Assembly (NCBI RefSeq): GCF_002272865.1
Contig: NZ_MLAP01000003.1
Location: 102,170 to 166,169, forward strand
Direction of reading: 5' to 3'
DNA from: Helicobacter sp. 12S02634-8
GTDB taxonomy: Bacteria > Campylobacterota > Campylobacteria > Campylobacterales > Helicobacteraceae
DNA length: 64,000 bases
Shown: in pieces, positions 17,196-27,417 of the stretch
Position numbering within the stretch: the first letter of the stretch is position 1
Layout: the number at the start of each line of letters is the position of its first letter
Notes under the pieces: model-generated
What the model was told of the DNA's origin: nothing
The model's database searches: none
Seen by the model: only the letters and a program-made list of their open reading frames with translations
Program-made: the position numbers and the translations under genes

Positions 17196-17401
17196 ACACG
17201 CATTTTATTATAAAATTTGCACCATTATATTGATGAAGATAATAGATGTGATTGCTTAGATGAGTGGATTTAGTGTATTGGCTCAAGCCCCTATCATTAT
17301 TATAATCTATCCCTTTATCCAACAATAAGAATAGGAGAGAGGGGCTCAGGAAAGCCATTAATGGTTTGAATCGTAGCTTTTGCTTATATCTAGTAGTCAT
17401 T

Positions 17402-18157
17402 TTATATATCAAAAAGCTTGGTAGGATCTATTTTAAACTGTAGCATTTGAGCAGTTTCTCTGCCATTATCACCACCCTTTCTTTGCATTGTGATGCGTCC
17501 AATATTTAGTGAGCCCTTAGGACTGATTGCTACATCCCCTTTTCCGTAGTAATTTAAAACCTCATTGATATTTTTTAAAACCCATCTACTATTGTGTAAT
17601 ATTTTTTGGGCGACTAGCACCCACTCAGCACAAAATTCTCCCCTACCTCTGATAATGTCTGAAACAATTAAAATTTTATTTTGATCAAACCATTTAATCA
17701 ATGTATCTTGCATATTTTTTGGCATTTCATCAAAAAACATTCGTCTTTTGTCTTTTGGTGTGGCACAAAATGGTTCTTTTTCACCGACAAAGTATTGCAG
17801 AATTGTATAGATATTTTGTGGGATTTGCCATAATTGACCGTAACTAGAAAGCCATCTTTTATCTATTTGATTAAAACCTGTTTTATTGCTGACTAGCTTT
17901 ACTTGTATATTTTGAGTATCTTGCTTAGTTTTAAAATTTATTTGTATGATGACATTGACATCACTTTTATGACCCGATAAAATATTGGCTTTTACCCATA
18001 AGATATCGTGTAAAACATAACCCATAATCCTCAGCCAATTTTTTGCTTCTGGATCATCTTGCCATTTATTAAATTTATTTGCGATATCTTGCTCGTTTGC
18101 AAATCCATTTTTGGCTGTTTGTGAGCCTAAAAGTATTTTATTTTCTTTATCTGTCAT
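17402..18157 (-). CDS. Putative type II restriction endonuclease paired with the Dcm-type methyltransferase
   Basis: A 251-residue protein that overlaps the end of a cytosine methyltransferase gene by 11 bp, the usual layout of a type II R-M pair. A PD-(D/E)XK-like core is suggested by GHKSDVNVIIQI (Asp) followed by NIQVKLVSNK (Q-x-K). The specificity is not recognisable from sequence alone. AT-rich codon use compared with recG and ppc suggests horizontal origin. The assignment as an endonuclease rests on the pairing and the candidate motif. Confidence 0.7.
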   Translation of the reverse strand: MTDKENKILLGSQTAKNGFANEQDIANKFNKWQDDPEAKNWLRIMGYVLHDILWVKANILSGHKSDVNVIIQINFKTKQDTQNIQVKLVSNKTGFNQIDKRWLSSYGQLWQIPQNIYTILQYFVGEKEPFCATPKDKRRMFFDEMPKNMQDTLIKWFDQNKILIVSDIIRGRGEFCAEWVLVAQKILHNSRWVLKNINEVLNYYGKGDVAISPKGSLNIGRITMQRKGGDNGRETAQMLQFKIDPTKLFDI

Positions 18158-19103
18158 AACGCACTAATTCTTTTGCGATCGCTTCGATAACGGGCACGCT
18201 CATCGCATTGCCGACTTGCTCTAAAATCTTGCTTGTAGTAATTAGGCTTGTTGCATACTTTTGGGCTCTCTCATGACCAAAACCTTGCAAAAGCAAGCCC
18301 TCATAACCACTGAGTTTATAGACTTTGCCGCCTTTTGTGTATAAAATACCTTGTCTGCCTCGTCGCAAAGTGGGGCATTTTTGTGCGTATACGCGCAAGT
18401 CAGATTGCCTTGTGTCTATAATGTTGTAATCATCTTTTAAGATTGTATCCAGACAAATGCGTCCGATATTGTATTTGTTGTTGATGTATTTTTTGAAGCT
18501 AGGGCTATCAGTGTGTAGCTCTCCATCGCTTTTGCATAAAAATTTTGATATATCAGCACTTTTTTTCTCAAATTTAAATGCAAACTTTTTGGTATAAAGC
18601 TCTTTTTTGATACCGACTATATAGACACGTTCACGCATTTGTGGCAGACCAAAGTCAAGGCTATTGAGCACTGCATAAGATATGACATAGCCGATATCTT
18701 CTAAAAGCTCTATGATATGTTTGAGTGTCGCACCTTTGTTGTGATGGATCAGTCCTTTGACATTTTCGAGCAGAAAAAAGGGGACATTTTTAGCTTTCAA
18801 AATCCTAGCAATACCAAAAATCACCTGCCCTCTATCATCAGCAAAGCCCGCTCTTTTGCCTACGATACTAAAAGTTTGGCAAGGAAAGCCAGCAATCAAA
18901 TACCTAAAATCAGGCAATGTATTTGGGTCAATTTGCATCAAGTCGCCAAAATTCCTATCATCATCAAAAAACAGCCGATAGGTCAAAGCAGGGTTTGGGT
19001 CGATTTCACTATGGCCAATACACTCAAGCCCTGCCATTTCAAAGCCCAGCCGACCCCCTCCAATCCCTGAGCAAACATCAAAAAAATAATTATTTTGCTT
19101 CAT
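18147..19103 (-). CDS. DNA (cytosine-5-)-methyltransferase
   Basis: A 318-residue Dcm-family enzyme that methylates C5 of cytosine with S-adenosylmethionine. Motifs in order: I FDVCSGIGGGRLGFEMAG, IV GFPCQTFSIVGKRAGF with the catalytic Cys near residue 74, VI LLENVKG, VIII QMRERVYIVG, then a short target-recognition region, and IX/X with LRRGRQG, LLQGF and QVGNAMSVPV. It protects host DNA from the endonuclease encoded immediately downstream. The recognition sequence is not inferable here. The pair sits between recG and ppc with no mobile genes. Confidence 0.93.
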   Translation of the reverse strand: MKQNNYFFDVCSGIGGGRLGFEMAGLECIGHSEIDPNPALTYRLFFDDDRNFGDLMQIDPNTLPDFRYLIAGFPCQTFSIVGKRAGFADDRGQVIFGIARILKAKNVPFFLLENVKGLIHHNKGATLKHIIELLEDIGYVISYAVLNSLDFGLPQMRERVYIVGIKKELYTKKFAFKFEKKSADISKFLCKSDGELHTDSPSFKKYINNKYNIGRICLDTILKDDYNIIDTRQSDLRVYAQKCPTLRRGRQGILYTKGGKVYKLSGYEGLLLQGFGHERAQKYATSLITTSKILEQVGNAMSVPVIEAIAKELVRYDR

Positions 19104-19166
19104 AGTGTTTGTTAGCTTTTGTCTGTTGGTGTTTCATTATCTCATCTAGCCTACTCATCTAGCCCA

Positions 19167-21908
19167 TCAGCCTGTGTTTCTCATACCTTGGGCAATGCCA
19201 ACGATGGTGCTATGGATTTGTTCCATCAAACGAGTTTTTTGGTCTTGATAGAGGGAGAGGTTGTATTTTTTGATGAGCTCGATTTGGAGAAGATTGAGAG
19301 CTGTGATATAGGGCTTACGGAGCAAGATAGATTCTCTGAGTTGGGAGTCATTTTCTAGGAGTTCTTTTTCTTGACGCACATAGAGAATATAGTGCATTGT
19401 CTTGTCGTATTCACTTTTAATCATATCCCAGATGTGATCGCGGATATGGGTATCACTGACAAACTTATTATAACGTTGTGCGATGGTGATATCGACTTTT
19501 AAGAGGGCTTGCGAGATATTATCGATGGTGGTTTTAAAAAAGGCTGATTCTTGATAGCACTCTTGCAAATCCCTTGTTTGCTTGATACCCTCTAATCCAC
19601 TGCCGATACCATACCACGCAGGAATAATGCTTCGATTTTGCGTCCAAGCAAATACCCAAGGGATCGCTCTGAGATCTTTTACTTTTGTCGTGTCTTTGCG
19701 CTTGCTAGGGCGTGAGCCTAGATTGAGCTGTTGGATAAAGCTGATGGGCGTGGCGAGCTTGAAATAATCGATAAATCCTTGTGTTTCATAGACGAGCTTG
19801 CGATAAGTCTGATAGGAAGTTTGAGAGATTTGCCCCATCATTTGCCACTGGAGGGTATCGATATGGCAGATATTTTGGCTTGTTTTGATATTAGGGGCTT
19901 CTCCTGAGCAAAAGCTGTCATAGGTAGATTTTTTGAGTAAAGCCCCCATTGTGCTAGCTAGATTGAATTGTGCGCTTTTGGGGTTGAGGTATTTAGAGCT
20001 GATTACTTCGCCTTGTTCGGTGGTTTTAAGCAAGCCGCACACACTCCTAGGGGGCGAGGCAAGCAGTGCTGATTTGAGCGTCCCCCCACCACGACTCACG
20101 CTCCCACCTCTGCCGTGGAATAAAATAAATGTAATGCCTAGCTTGTCTTCTAAGCGCATGAGTTCAAAAATCGCTTGATACAAGCTGTAGTTGCTTGTAA
20201 ATATCCCGCCATCTTTGCTTGAATCTGAATAACCAATCATGATTTCTTGGGTCATTTTGAGATCGGAGAGATAATGGGCGTAGTGTTTGTTTTGGCTCAA
20301 AGTATTGATGATATCTTTTGCCCTTTGTAGGTCGTTGATTGTTTCAAATAATGGTGTGATGCGTATTCTAGCGCGGATTTTTTTATCCATAGAGGCTTTG
20401 GGCTTGCTAGGTTTCCATAGCCCACTTTGTTTGGCAAACCAAAGCACACAGAGCATATCACTCGCTTCTGTAGTCATTGAAATGATAAATGATTTGATGA
20501 TTTCTTCTGAAATATGTTTTTTTGCCCAATCAATCCTTAGAAAGGCTTCTAAAATATTTTGTGTGTCTTTGCTGACTCTGTTTGTGAGGGTTTCTAGCTC
20601 AATTTTGGGTCTATCGAGGGCAAAGTTTAAGATTTCGATCTTTTTTTCTTCGCCAAAAGTGCCAAAATCACTATCAGAAATCCCCAAAAGGCAGAATACC
20701 TCACTGATGGCATTGAGAAACATATCGCGATGTTCTCTAAAGTCCAAACGCATCAGATGGAATCCACCCAATAAAACGAGGTTTCTGAATTCTTTGAGAT
20801 ATTTAGCGCTCAAGGGATCGAGGTTGTCGATGAGTAAGTCAATATCAGCAAGCAATTCTTTGGGGTGTTCATAGATAAAATCAATGTTGCTAGGGGAGTT
20901 GATAGCAATCAAGCGATTTTTGAGTTTTTTGCCCATGAGATGGAGTTTGGCGCGAAAAGGCTCTCTGGCGTGGAGCTTGCGGCTGTTTTCTTCTAGCTCA
21001 TCTTTTTGCGCTTCTAGGGATTGGTGGAGCGCTTGATTGATAGGGTGGAAATCTGTAGAGATAGAAAGCTCTCTTTCGAGTTCTTTGAGTTTTTTGAGAT
21101 AGATTTTGATGATGAGTTCGTGCTGCGTGCGCATGACTTGTGTCATCAAAGCATTAGTGACAAAAGGGTTGCCATCTCTGTCCCCACCAATCCAGCTTCC
21201 AAGCTGTATAGGCGAGATTTCTAAGGGTTTTTGGAGGATATTTTCAATGCAGTTTAAGACCTTTTGACTGCTTTTTAACACAGAGCTTTCAACGATATAC
21301 AGGAGGTTGTCTAGCTCAAAGAGGACTTCAAGTTTCTCGCTTCTCACTAAATGGCTTTGCCATAAAAGCCCCAGCCGATATTGGAGATGTTCTATCGTTT
21401 CTTGAGTTTCTATAGTCCCTTGAGTCCCTTGAGCTCCTTGGTCTTTGAGGTCAAAGATTTTGAATAAATCATCACTGATTGCGTGGTGTGCTTCTAAAAA
21501 TGTGCGCCTTCTTGATTCTGTGGGGTGCGCGGTAAATACGGGGTAGAATTGCATTGTGCTTAAAATTTTGTTGATATCTTGCTTGCTAAAGCCCTCTGTG
21601 ATGAGCTCATCATAAGCTTTTTTGATGGCAAAAAATGGGTCTTGGTCTTCAAAATAGTGCCGCTCTTCGATGATATTCAGCAGAATATTATAGAGTGAAA
21701 AAGCCTTGATAACCTCGAGTGTCTTGTCTGAAAGCACGATTGACTCTAAGATTGCCTTGATTTTTTCTTGAGATTTTTCTTCAAATAGCAGTTCTTTGCG
21801 TAAGTCCAAAAAGAACTCTTTGGCTTGGGGGTTGAGTGTTTCAAGCATACTTATCATGAGGTTGTAGATAAAATCTAGCTCTTGTGAAAATCGGGTGTTA
21901 TTGCGCAT
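19167..21908 (-). CDS. ppc: Phosphoenolpyruvate carboxylase
   Basis: Carboxylates PEP to oxaloacetate to replenish the TCA cycle. 913 residues, normal for the bacterial type. Signatures are VFTAHPTESRRRT, GSWIGGDRDGNPFVT, GYSDSSKDGG and FHGRGGSVSRGGG, and the C terminus MRNTG is conserved. A low-complexity stretch GAQGTQGTIETQETIE around residue 160 comes from short imperfect repeats in the DNA and looks like a recent expansion. It is transcribed divergently from ilvC. Confidence 0.96.
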   Translation of the reverse strand: MRNNTRFSQELDFIYNLMISMLETLNPQAKEFFLDLRKELLFEEKSQEKIKAILESIVLSDKTLEVIKAFSLYNILLNIIEERHYFEDQDPFFAIKKAYDELITEGFSKQDINKILSTMQFYPVFTAHPTESRRRTFLEAHHAISDDLFKIFDLKDQGAQGTQGTIETQETIEHLQYRLGLLWQSHLVRSEKLEVLFELDNLLYIVESSVLKSSQKVLNCIENILQKPLEISPIQLGSWIGGDRDGNPFVTNALMTQVMRTQHELIIKIYLKKLKELERELSISTDFHPINQALHQSLEAQKDELEENSRKLHAREPFRAKLHLMGKKLKNRLIAINSPSNIDFIYEHPKELLADIDLLIDNLDPLSAKYLKEFRNLVLLGGFHLMRLDFREHRDMFLNAISEVFCLLGISDSDFGTFGEEKKIEILNFALDRPKIELETLTNRVSKDTQNILEAFLRIDWAKKHISEEIIKSFIISMTTEASDMLCVLWFAKQSGLWKPSKPKASMDKKIRARIRITPLFETINDLQRAKDIINTLSQNKHYAHYLSDLKMTQEIMIGYSDSSKDGGIFTSNYSLYQAIFELMRLEDKLGITFILFHGRGGSVSRGGGTLKSALLASPPRSVCGLLKTTEQGEVISSKYLNPKSAQFNLASTMGALLKKSTYDSFCSGEAPNIKTSQNICHIDTLQWQMMGQISQTSYQTYRKLVYETQGFIDYFKLATPISFIQQLNLGSRPSKRKDTTKVKDLRAIPWVFAWTQNRSIIPAWYGIGSGLEGIKQTRDLQECYQESAFFKTTIDNISQALLKVDITIAQRYNKFVSDTHIRDHIWDMIKSEYDKTMHYILYVRQEKELLENDSQLRESILLRKPYITALNLLQIELIKKYNLSLYQDQKTRLMEQIHSTIVGIAQGMRNTG

Positions 21909-21960
21909 TGTAAGCCCCTATATTGACCAATTTGCTATGATTATAGCATATATCATCAAA

Positions 21961-21982
21961 ACTTTGATTGCACTTTGATTGC
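21961..21982. repeat. Two tandem 11-bp repeats between ppc and ilvC
   Basis: ACTTTGATTGC occurs twice in perfect tandem (21961-21971, 21972-21982), upstream of the ilvC -10 box. One helical turn apart, so possibly a regulator site; also explicable as a chance duplication. A small hairpin GCTAT-GATT-ATAGC lies at 21934-21947. Confidence 0.45.
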
Positions 21983-22032
21983 AAAGGGCTGACAAATCGA
22001 GCTTACAAAGTAGTAACTAAGTTTGTTTAACA

Positions 22033-22038
22033 TATAAT
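22033..22038 (+). promoter_or_regulatory. -10 box of the ilvC operon
   Basis: TATAAT 32 bp before the ilvC ATG. It probably drives the six overlapping or closely spaced genes ilvC to ruvX. Confidence 0.55.
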
Positions 22039-22055
22039 CGTGGTATTGATTTTAA

Positions 22056-23096
<1,041 letters not shown>

Positions 23097-23104
23097 GGGT
23101 GGCA

Positions 23105-23911
23105 ATGTCTGAGGTAATCACGATAACTTCTGGAAAAGGCGGGGTGGGCAAAAGCACAGCAACAGCCAATATCGCTGTGGGCTTAGCCCAAAGTGGCAAG
23201 AAGGTAGTGGCTGTGGATTTTGATATTGGCTTGCGTAATCTGGATATGATTTTAGGATTAGAAAATCGCATTGTCTATGATGTGGTCGATGTGATGGAGG
23301 GGAAGTGCAAGCTTTCTCAAGCACTCATCAATGACAAAAAGACTAAAAACCTTTTTTTCCTCCCAGCCTCTCAAAGTAAGGACAAAAATATTTTAGACAA
23401 GCAAAAAGTCAAGATACTGATAGAGGATTTGAAAAAGGATTTTGATTATATTTTGCTTGATTCTCCTGCGGGTATTGAATGGGGATTTGAACACGCGATT
23501 TTTTGGGCAGATCGTGCGTTGGTGGTGGTGACTCCGGAGGTGAGTTCTGTGCGTGATAGCGATCGGGTCATTGGGATTATTGATGCAAAATCAGATCGCG
23601 CTAGAAATGGTTCTGAAGTCCAAAAACACATTATCATCAATCGCTTGAAACCTGAATTGGTCCAAAGAGGAGAAATGCTCTCTAATGAAGATGTGCTCAA
23701 TATCTTGGCTTTGCCCTTGATTGGGCTTGTCCCAGAAGATGATAAAGTTGTTTCTGCGACCAATTCAGGCGAGCCTGTTATCTATGGAAATAGTATGAGT
23801 GGGGAGGCATATAAACGCATTGTCAGGCGCTTGTTGGGTGAAGATGTCGCATTCCCTGAGATCAAATCACAAGGTGGTTTGTTGAGTGTTTTTAAAAGGC
23901 TGTTCCGATGA
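23105..23911 (+). CDS. minD: Septum site-determining protein MinD
   Basis: Membrane-associated ATPase that, with MinC and MinE, places the division septum. Deviant Walker [37 protein letters not shown]. The C-terminal amphipathic helix that binds membrane is present ([12 protein letters not shown]). 268 residues from the ATG at 23105; the GTG two codons earlier is less likely. It overlaps minE by four bases. No minC is in the window. Confidence 0.96.
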   Translation: MSEVITITSGKGGVGKSTATANIAVGLAQSGKKVVAVDFDIGLRNLDMILGLENRIVYDVVDVMEGKCKLSQALINDKKTKNLFFLPASQSKDKNILDKQKVKILIEDLKKDFDYILLDSPAGIEWGFEHAIFWADRALVVVTPEVSSVRDSDRVIGIIDAKSDRARNGSEVQKHIIINRLKPELVQRGEMLSNEDVLNILALPLIGLVPEDDKVVSATNSGEPVIYGNSMSGEAYKRIVRRLLGEDVAFPEIKSQGGLLSVFKRLFR

Positions 23912-24141
23912 GTTGGCTTGTAAAATGGTTTGGTAATCACGGCAGTGCCCAAGCGGCCAAAGACAGACTCAAAATAGTCCTTGCGCATGAGCGGAGTGTG
24001 AAGCTGCCTTATATGGAAGATATGAAACGCGAAATTTTAGAAGTGGTGCAAAAATATACCCACGCCTCTAAAATCGACATCAAGGCTGATTCCAATCAAA
24101 ATATTGATACATTAGAGGTTGAAATCATTTTAGGCAAATAA
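23908..24141 (+). CDS. minE: Cell division topological specificity factor MinE
   Basis: 77 residues, usual size. The N-terminal segment is short and basic, followed by the MinD-binding region ending in [11 protein letters not shown], and the dimerisation domain ends [13 protein letters not shown] overlap with minD shows translational coupling. It stimulates the MinD ATPase and drives pole-to-pole oscillation. Confidence 0.94.
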   Translation: MSWLVKWFGNHGSAQAAKDRLKIVLAHERSVKLPYMEDMKREILEVVQKYTHASKIDIKADSNQNIDTLEVEIILGK

Positions 24142-25193
24142 TGAAAAAAACCTTTTTTGTGACTCTGCTGCTTTTGGTGTGCTTGGTGCTTGGAGCTTTG
24201 AGTGGGTATTATGTCTATGGTTTGAAGCCCTCTATAGACACAGATACAACCACAGATATAGCCACAGATTTTCAAAACAATGGTTATAACAATAGCAAGG
24301 GGTTTGAGTCTGGCTTATCCCCGCTAGCCCAGCACGATAGCCCAGCACTCCAAATACTACAAGAAAAGCAAGAGCCCACCGCTCAAGCCTCTCAAAACCC
24401 CTCTATAACTTCTATAACCCCTATGGCTTCTATAGTTTCTACAACGCCCCCAAAGCCCAAGCTTGCTATTATTATGGACGATATGGCTTATCCTTGGCAG
24501 TTAGAGTCCTTGCACCAGCTAGGGCTTGTGATCACGCCTTCATTTTTCCCCAAAAACCACGACAATCCCCACACGCCCCAAATGGCACAAAATGAGCCAT
24601 TTTATATGGTGCATTTGCCCTTAGAGGCATTGCATTTTTATCAAAGCCCACACAAATGGATCCAAGTAGGGGACACTCAAGCAAAAATAGAAGCCTATAT
24701 CGCATCGATCAAACACGATTTTCCTCGTTTGCACTTTATCAACAATCACACAGGTAGCAAATTCACTGCTAGCTATGTGGATATGAAAAATCTTATAGAG
24801 GTGTTAGAAAAATATGGTATCCATTTTGTAGATTCACGCACCACGCCCCTCACACAAGCGCCCAAAATCTATGCAGAGCTACATACGCCCTTGCTTTCTA
24901 GGCAGATATTTTTAGACAATAAGCCAGATAAAAAGGCTATTCTTATCCAGATAAAAAAGGCTATTGATATTGCAAAGAAAAAAGGCTATGCCATCGCTAT
25001 TTGCCACCCACACAAGCAGACCTTTGAAGCGCTCCAGATTGCCAAAAATACGCTCTTTGACTCTGTGACACTCGTGTATATCAGTGATATTTTTGCACAA
25101 GCACAGCACAATACACAAGAAAAAGCCATCAAGACAACCCCAATCAAACATCAAGACAGCCAAGAAAAAAATCAAAAGGAATCCCATCGATGA
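24141..25193 (+). CDS. Divergent polysaccharide deacetylase family protein
   Basis: A 350-residue protein: an N-terminal membrane helix (residues 5-27), a low-complexity Thr/Ser/Pro/Gln linker to about residue 110, then a divergent polysaccharide deacetylase (DUF610/YibQ-like) domain beginning KLAIIMDDMAY. Expected features are the paired Asp (DD), NNHTGSKF with its His, FVDSRTT, and a late His in AIAICHPHK. Related proteins are periplasmic and of uncertain substrate; some lie near cell-division or envelope genes. The start overlaps the minE stop (TAATG) and the stop overlaps dprA (ATGA), so it is truly part of the min-dprA operon. Confidence 0.8.
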   Translation: MKKTFFVTLLLLVCLVLGALSGYYVYGLKPSIDTDTTTDIATDFQNNGYNNSKGFESGLSPLAQHDSPALQILQEKQEPTAQASQNPSITSITPMASIVSTTPPKPKLAIIMDDMAYPWQLESLHQLGLVITPSFFPKNHDNPHTPQMAQNEPFYMVHLPLEALHFYQSPHKWIQVGDTQAKIEAYIASIKHDFPRLHFINNHTGSKFTASYVDMKNLIEVLEKYGIHFVDSRTTPLTQAPKIYAELHTPLLSRQIFLDNKPDKKAILIQIKKAIDIAKKKGYAIAICHPHKQTFEALQIAKNTLFDSVTLVYISDIFAQAQHNTQEKAIKTTPIKHQDSQEKNQKESHR

Positions 25194-25978
25194 AAAGCCA
25201 TTTTCTTTTTGATGCACTCCCATCATTGCCCCCTGCCTTATGCACGCTCCAAGACCCCCCACAAAAGCTCTACTACACAGGCAAGCTTCCATTGCTCCAA
25301 GCAAAGCACAAAATCGCTATCATCGGCACTAGACACCCCACACCCTACACCAAAAACTTGACATTTACTTTAGCTAAAAAAATCGCGCAAAATCGTGGCG
25401 TTGTTGTCAGTGGCGGGGCGTTGGGCGTGGATATTATCGCTCAAAATGGTGCGCTCCCTGATACGATTATGGTATCTCCAAGCAGTTTAGATATCATCTA
25501 TCCTGCGTCCAATGCCTCGATCATTACTAAAATTGCGCAGCAAGGCTTGATTGTGAGTGAATACCCAGAGGGCTATGCTCCCAAATACCACTCCTTCATA
25601 CAGCGCAATCGTTTGGTGGTGGCTTTGAGTGATTGTGTGATTATCCCACAAGCTGACCTCAATAGCGGCTCAATGCAGAGCGCAAGGCTTGCAAGCAAAT
25701 ATAATAAACCGATTTTTGTCTTGCCCCAAAGGCTTGATGAAAGTCAGGGGACTAATGCCTTGCTGCAGAAATCTCTCGCACAAGCTATTTATGATATCGA
25801 TGCGTTCATTGAGATGATTTTTGGCGTGCAAGTAAAAAACAACGATGCGTTTTTAAAATTTTGTGAGGGCTTGCCGACTTTTGAAGAAGCGTATTTGAAA
25901 TATGGGGATTTGGTCTTAGAATATGAGCTTGAGGGCAAAATAATGCGTGAAGCAGGGCGCTTGAAGGTTGTGGTGTGA
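25190..25978 (+). CDS. dprA: DNA-processing protein DprA
   Basis: Binds incoming single-stranded DNA during natural transformation and loads RecA. 262 residues: a Rossmann-type core with AIIGTRHPTPYTKN, SGGALGVDIIAQ, SEYPEGY, FIQRNRLV and the NSGSMQSARLA stretch. This is a short DprA consisting of the core domain and a small C-terminal part, similar to the Helicobacter form. Its presence implies the bacterium can be transformed; the uptake machinery is not in the window. Confidence 0.92.
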   Translation: MKSHFLFDALPSLPPALCTLQDPPQKLYYTGKLPLLQAKHKIAIIGTRHPTPYTKNLTFTLAKKIAQNRGVVVSGGALGVDIIAQNGALPDTIMVSPSSLDIIYPASNASIITKIAQQGLIVSEYPEGYAPKYHSFIQRNRLVVALSDCVIIPQADLNSGSMQSARLASKYNKPIFVLPQRLDESQGTNALLQKSLAQAIYDIDAFIEMIFGVQVKNNDAFLKFCEGLPTFEEAYLKYGDLVLEYELEGKIMREAGRLKVVV

Positions 25979-26403
25979 TTATAGCGTGTGATGTAGGGTT
26001 AAAAAGAATTGGTCTAGCTGGGCTCATCGGTCAAATCGTGCTGCCCTTAGCCCCCATCATACGCAAGAATCGCAATCAAGCTGCTTTAGAGCTTTCAAGG
26101 TTTTTAGAGCATAAAGGAGCTGAGCGCTTGGTGGTGGGGTTACCAGAACTCTCAAGCACTCAAGATGGAGAAATGCATCAGCGTATCAAGCATTTTATAG
26201 GGCTTTTGAGCTTTGGCGGGGAGATTATTTATATCAATGAAGATTATTCGAGTGTGCTAGCTTTTGAAAATCTTTTCCATATGGGCAAAAAATCCAGACA
26301 ACAAGCCTGCAAAAACGGCAAACTCGATTCTTTGGCAGCTTGTGAGATACTCCAGCGATATATCACCCAGCACACTCCAATCAAAGACACAAATAACATT
26401 TAG
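25975..26403 (+). CDS. ruvX: Holliday junction resolvase-like / pre-16S rRNA nuclease YqgF (RuvX)
   Basis: A 142-residue RNase H-fold protein. DVGLKRIGLA carries the first catalytic Asp, VGLPEL the second strand, and NEDYSSV matches the 'DE..T/S' site. The family processes the 5' end of 16S rRNA and is often named a resolvase. The GTG start overlaps the dprA stop by four bases. Last gene of the ilvC operon. Confidence 0.88.
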   Translation: MIIACDVGLKRIGLAGLIGQIVLPLAPIIRKNRNQAALELSRFLEHKGAERLVVGLPELSSTQDGEMHQRIKHFIGLLSFGGEIIYINEDYSSVLAFENLFHMGKKSRQQACKNGKLDSLAACEILQRYITQHTPIKDTNNI

Positions 26404-26470
26404 TAACTTTGCTTGATAGCACGCAATAGGCTATAAGCTTTTAAGCTATCTTAAAAAGGAGAGAGGTGCT

Positions 26471-27304
26471 TTATGCCCTCACAGCGAGCTTGCTGATGGC
26501 TTCGGTGTTGAGGTCGTCCATATGGGTTTTGAGGACTTTAGCATACATATCGACAAGTCGATTGGTTTCGATGAGCTGGGTCATCTCTGTGATGGCATTG
26601 ACATTGCTTCTTTCGATAGAGTATTGGATCAGGGCGTTTGGGGTGATAAGATTTTGGCGATCATCAAGCTTGTCTTGGGGGTATTCATAGAGATTGTTGC
26701 CAACTTTTTTGAGATATTTAGGATTATCAAAACTCACAATAGCGATTGCCCCTGCGGCCAATGGCTGCGCGATAGCTTCATTGGCAGTATCTCTAAAGTA
26801 TAGATTGCCATTAACATCAGCTTCGATTTGCATGCCTTGGGGGAGCAAAATCCCGCCTTGATTATCCAGCCCGACTCTGCTTAAGATATGATAACCCTCT
26901 TTGGTGCTTAGTATTCCATCTGTGCCTATTGTGAAACTTCCATCTCGAGTGTATCTCACGCCATTTGGGGTTTGGATCGCAAAATAGGTATTTTCTTTTT
27001 GCAGGGCAAAATCTAGGGGATTATCTGTTTTGCTGATTGCGCCCAGTGCTTTGTTAGTATATTCTTCAGAGATGATAGGCACTCTGTTGAGGTTTCTGTT
27101 GATATATTTAGCCCCATCGCGTGTTTGGTTATTGATCGGGAGAGTTTCTTGATGGGTTTGATAGAGCCTTAAAAAATCGCCGATAACTACATCATCGCGT
27201 TTGAAGGCATTGGTATTGAGGTTGGCTAGGTTGTTAGAGATGATATCAAGGCGATTGAATTGAGTGACCATACCACCTGTGGCAGAGTAATAACCATTTT
27301 GCAT
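26471..27304 (-). CDS. flgG2: Flagellar basal-body rod protein, FlgG/FlgF paralogue
   Basis: A 277-residue distal-rod family protein: N-terminal rod signature YYSATGGMVTQFNRLDIISNNLANLNT, a central FlgE/F/G domain, and the C-terminal heptad region ending with TQLIETNRLVDMYAKVLKT. It resembles the second FlgG of Helicobacter and Campylobacter (HP1092, Cj0697), also called FlgF-like. The canonical flgG is at 44257. ATG behind AAAGGT; a sigma-54 type promoter lies about 30 bp upstream. Confidence 0.9.
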   Translation of the reverse strand: MQNGYYSATGGMVTQFNRLDIISNNLANLNTNAFKRDDVVIGDFLRLYQTHQETLPINNQTRDGAKYINRNLNRVPIISEEYTNKALGAISKTDNPLDFALQKENTYFAIQTPNGVRYTRDGSFTIGTDGILSTKEGYHILSRVGLDNQGGILLPQGMQIEADVNGNLYFRDTANEAIAQPLAAGAIAIVSFDNPKYLKKVGNNLYEYPQDKLDDRQNLITPNALIQYSIERSNVNAITEMTQLIETNRLVDMYAKVLKTHMDDLNTEAISKLAVRA

Positions 27305-27334
27305 TAAAAACCTTTATGGGTATTTCTAGGATAG

Positions 27335-27351
27335 AAGCAAGTTTTATTCCT
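27335..27351 (-). promoter_or_regulatory. Sigma-54 (RpoN) promoter of flgG2
   Basis: On the minus strand GAGGAATAAAACTTGCTT has GG and GC exactly 10 bp apart and the GGAA...TTGCTT form of Campylobacterota RpoN promoters. This fits middle-class flagellar gene control by FlgS/FlgR. Confidence 0.75.
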
Positions 27352-27417
27352 CAAGGCTTGATGATATTTGTTATCATTTTTGGATAGAATAAATTACTTT
27401 TGACCAAAAGAGGACAC

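Noticed and set aside
17182..17412. Open frame of 76 codons on the minus strand between the endonuclease and recG
   Set aside because: It overlaps both flanking genes, has no clear ribosome site or recognisable domain, and the gap is AT-rich; treated as non-coding.
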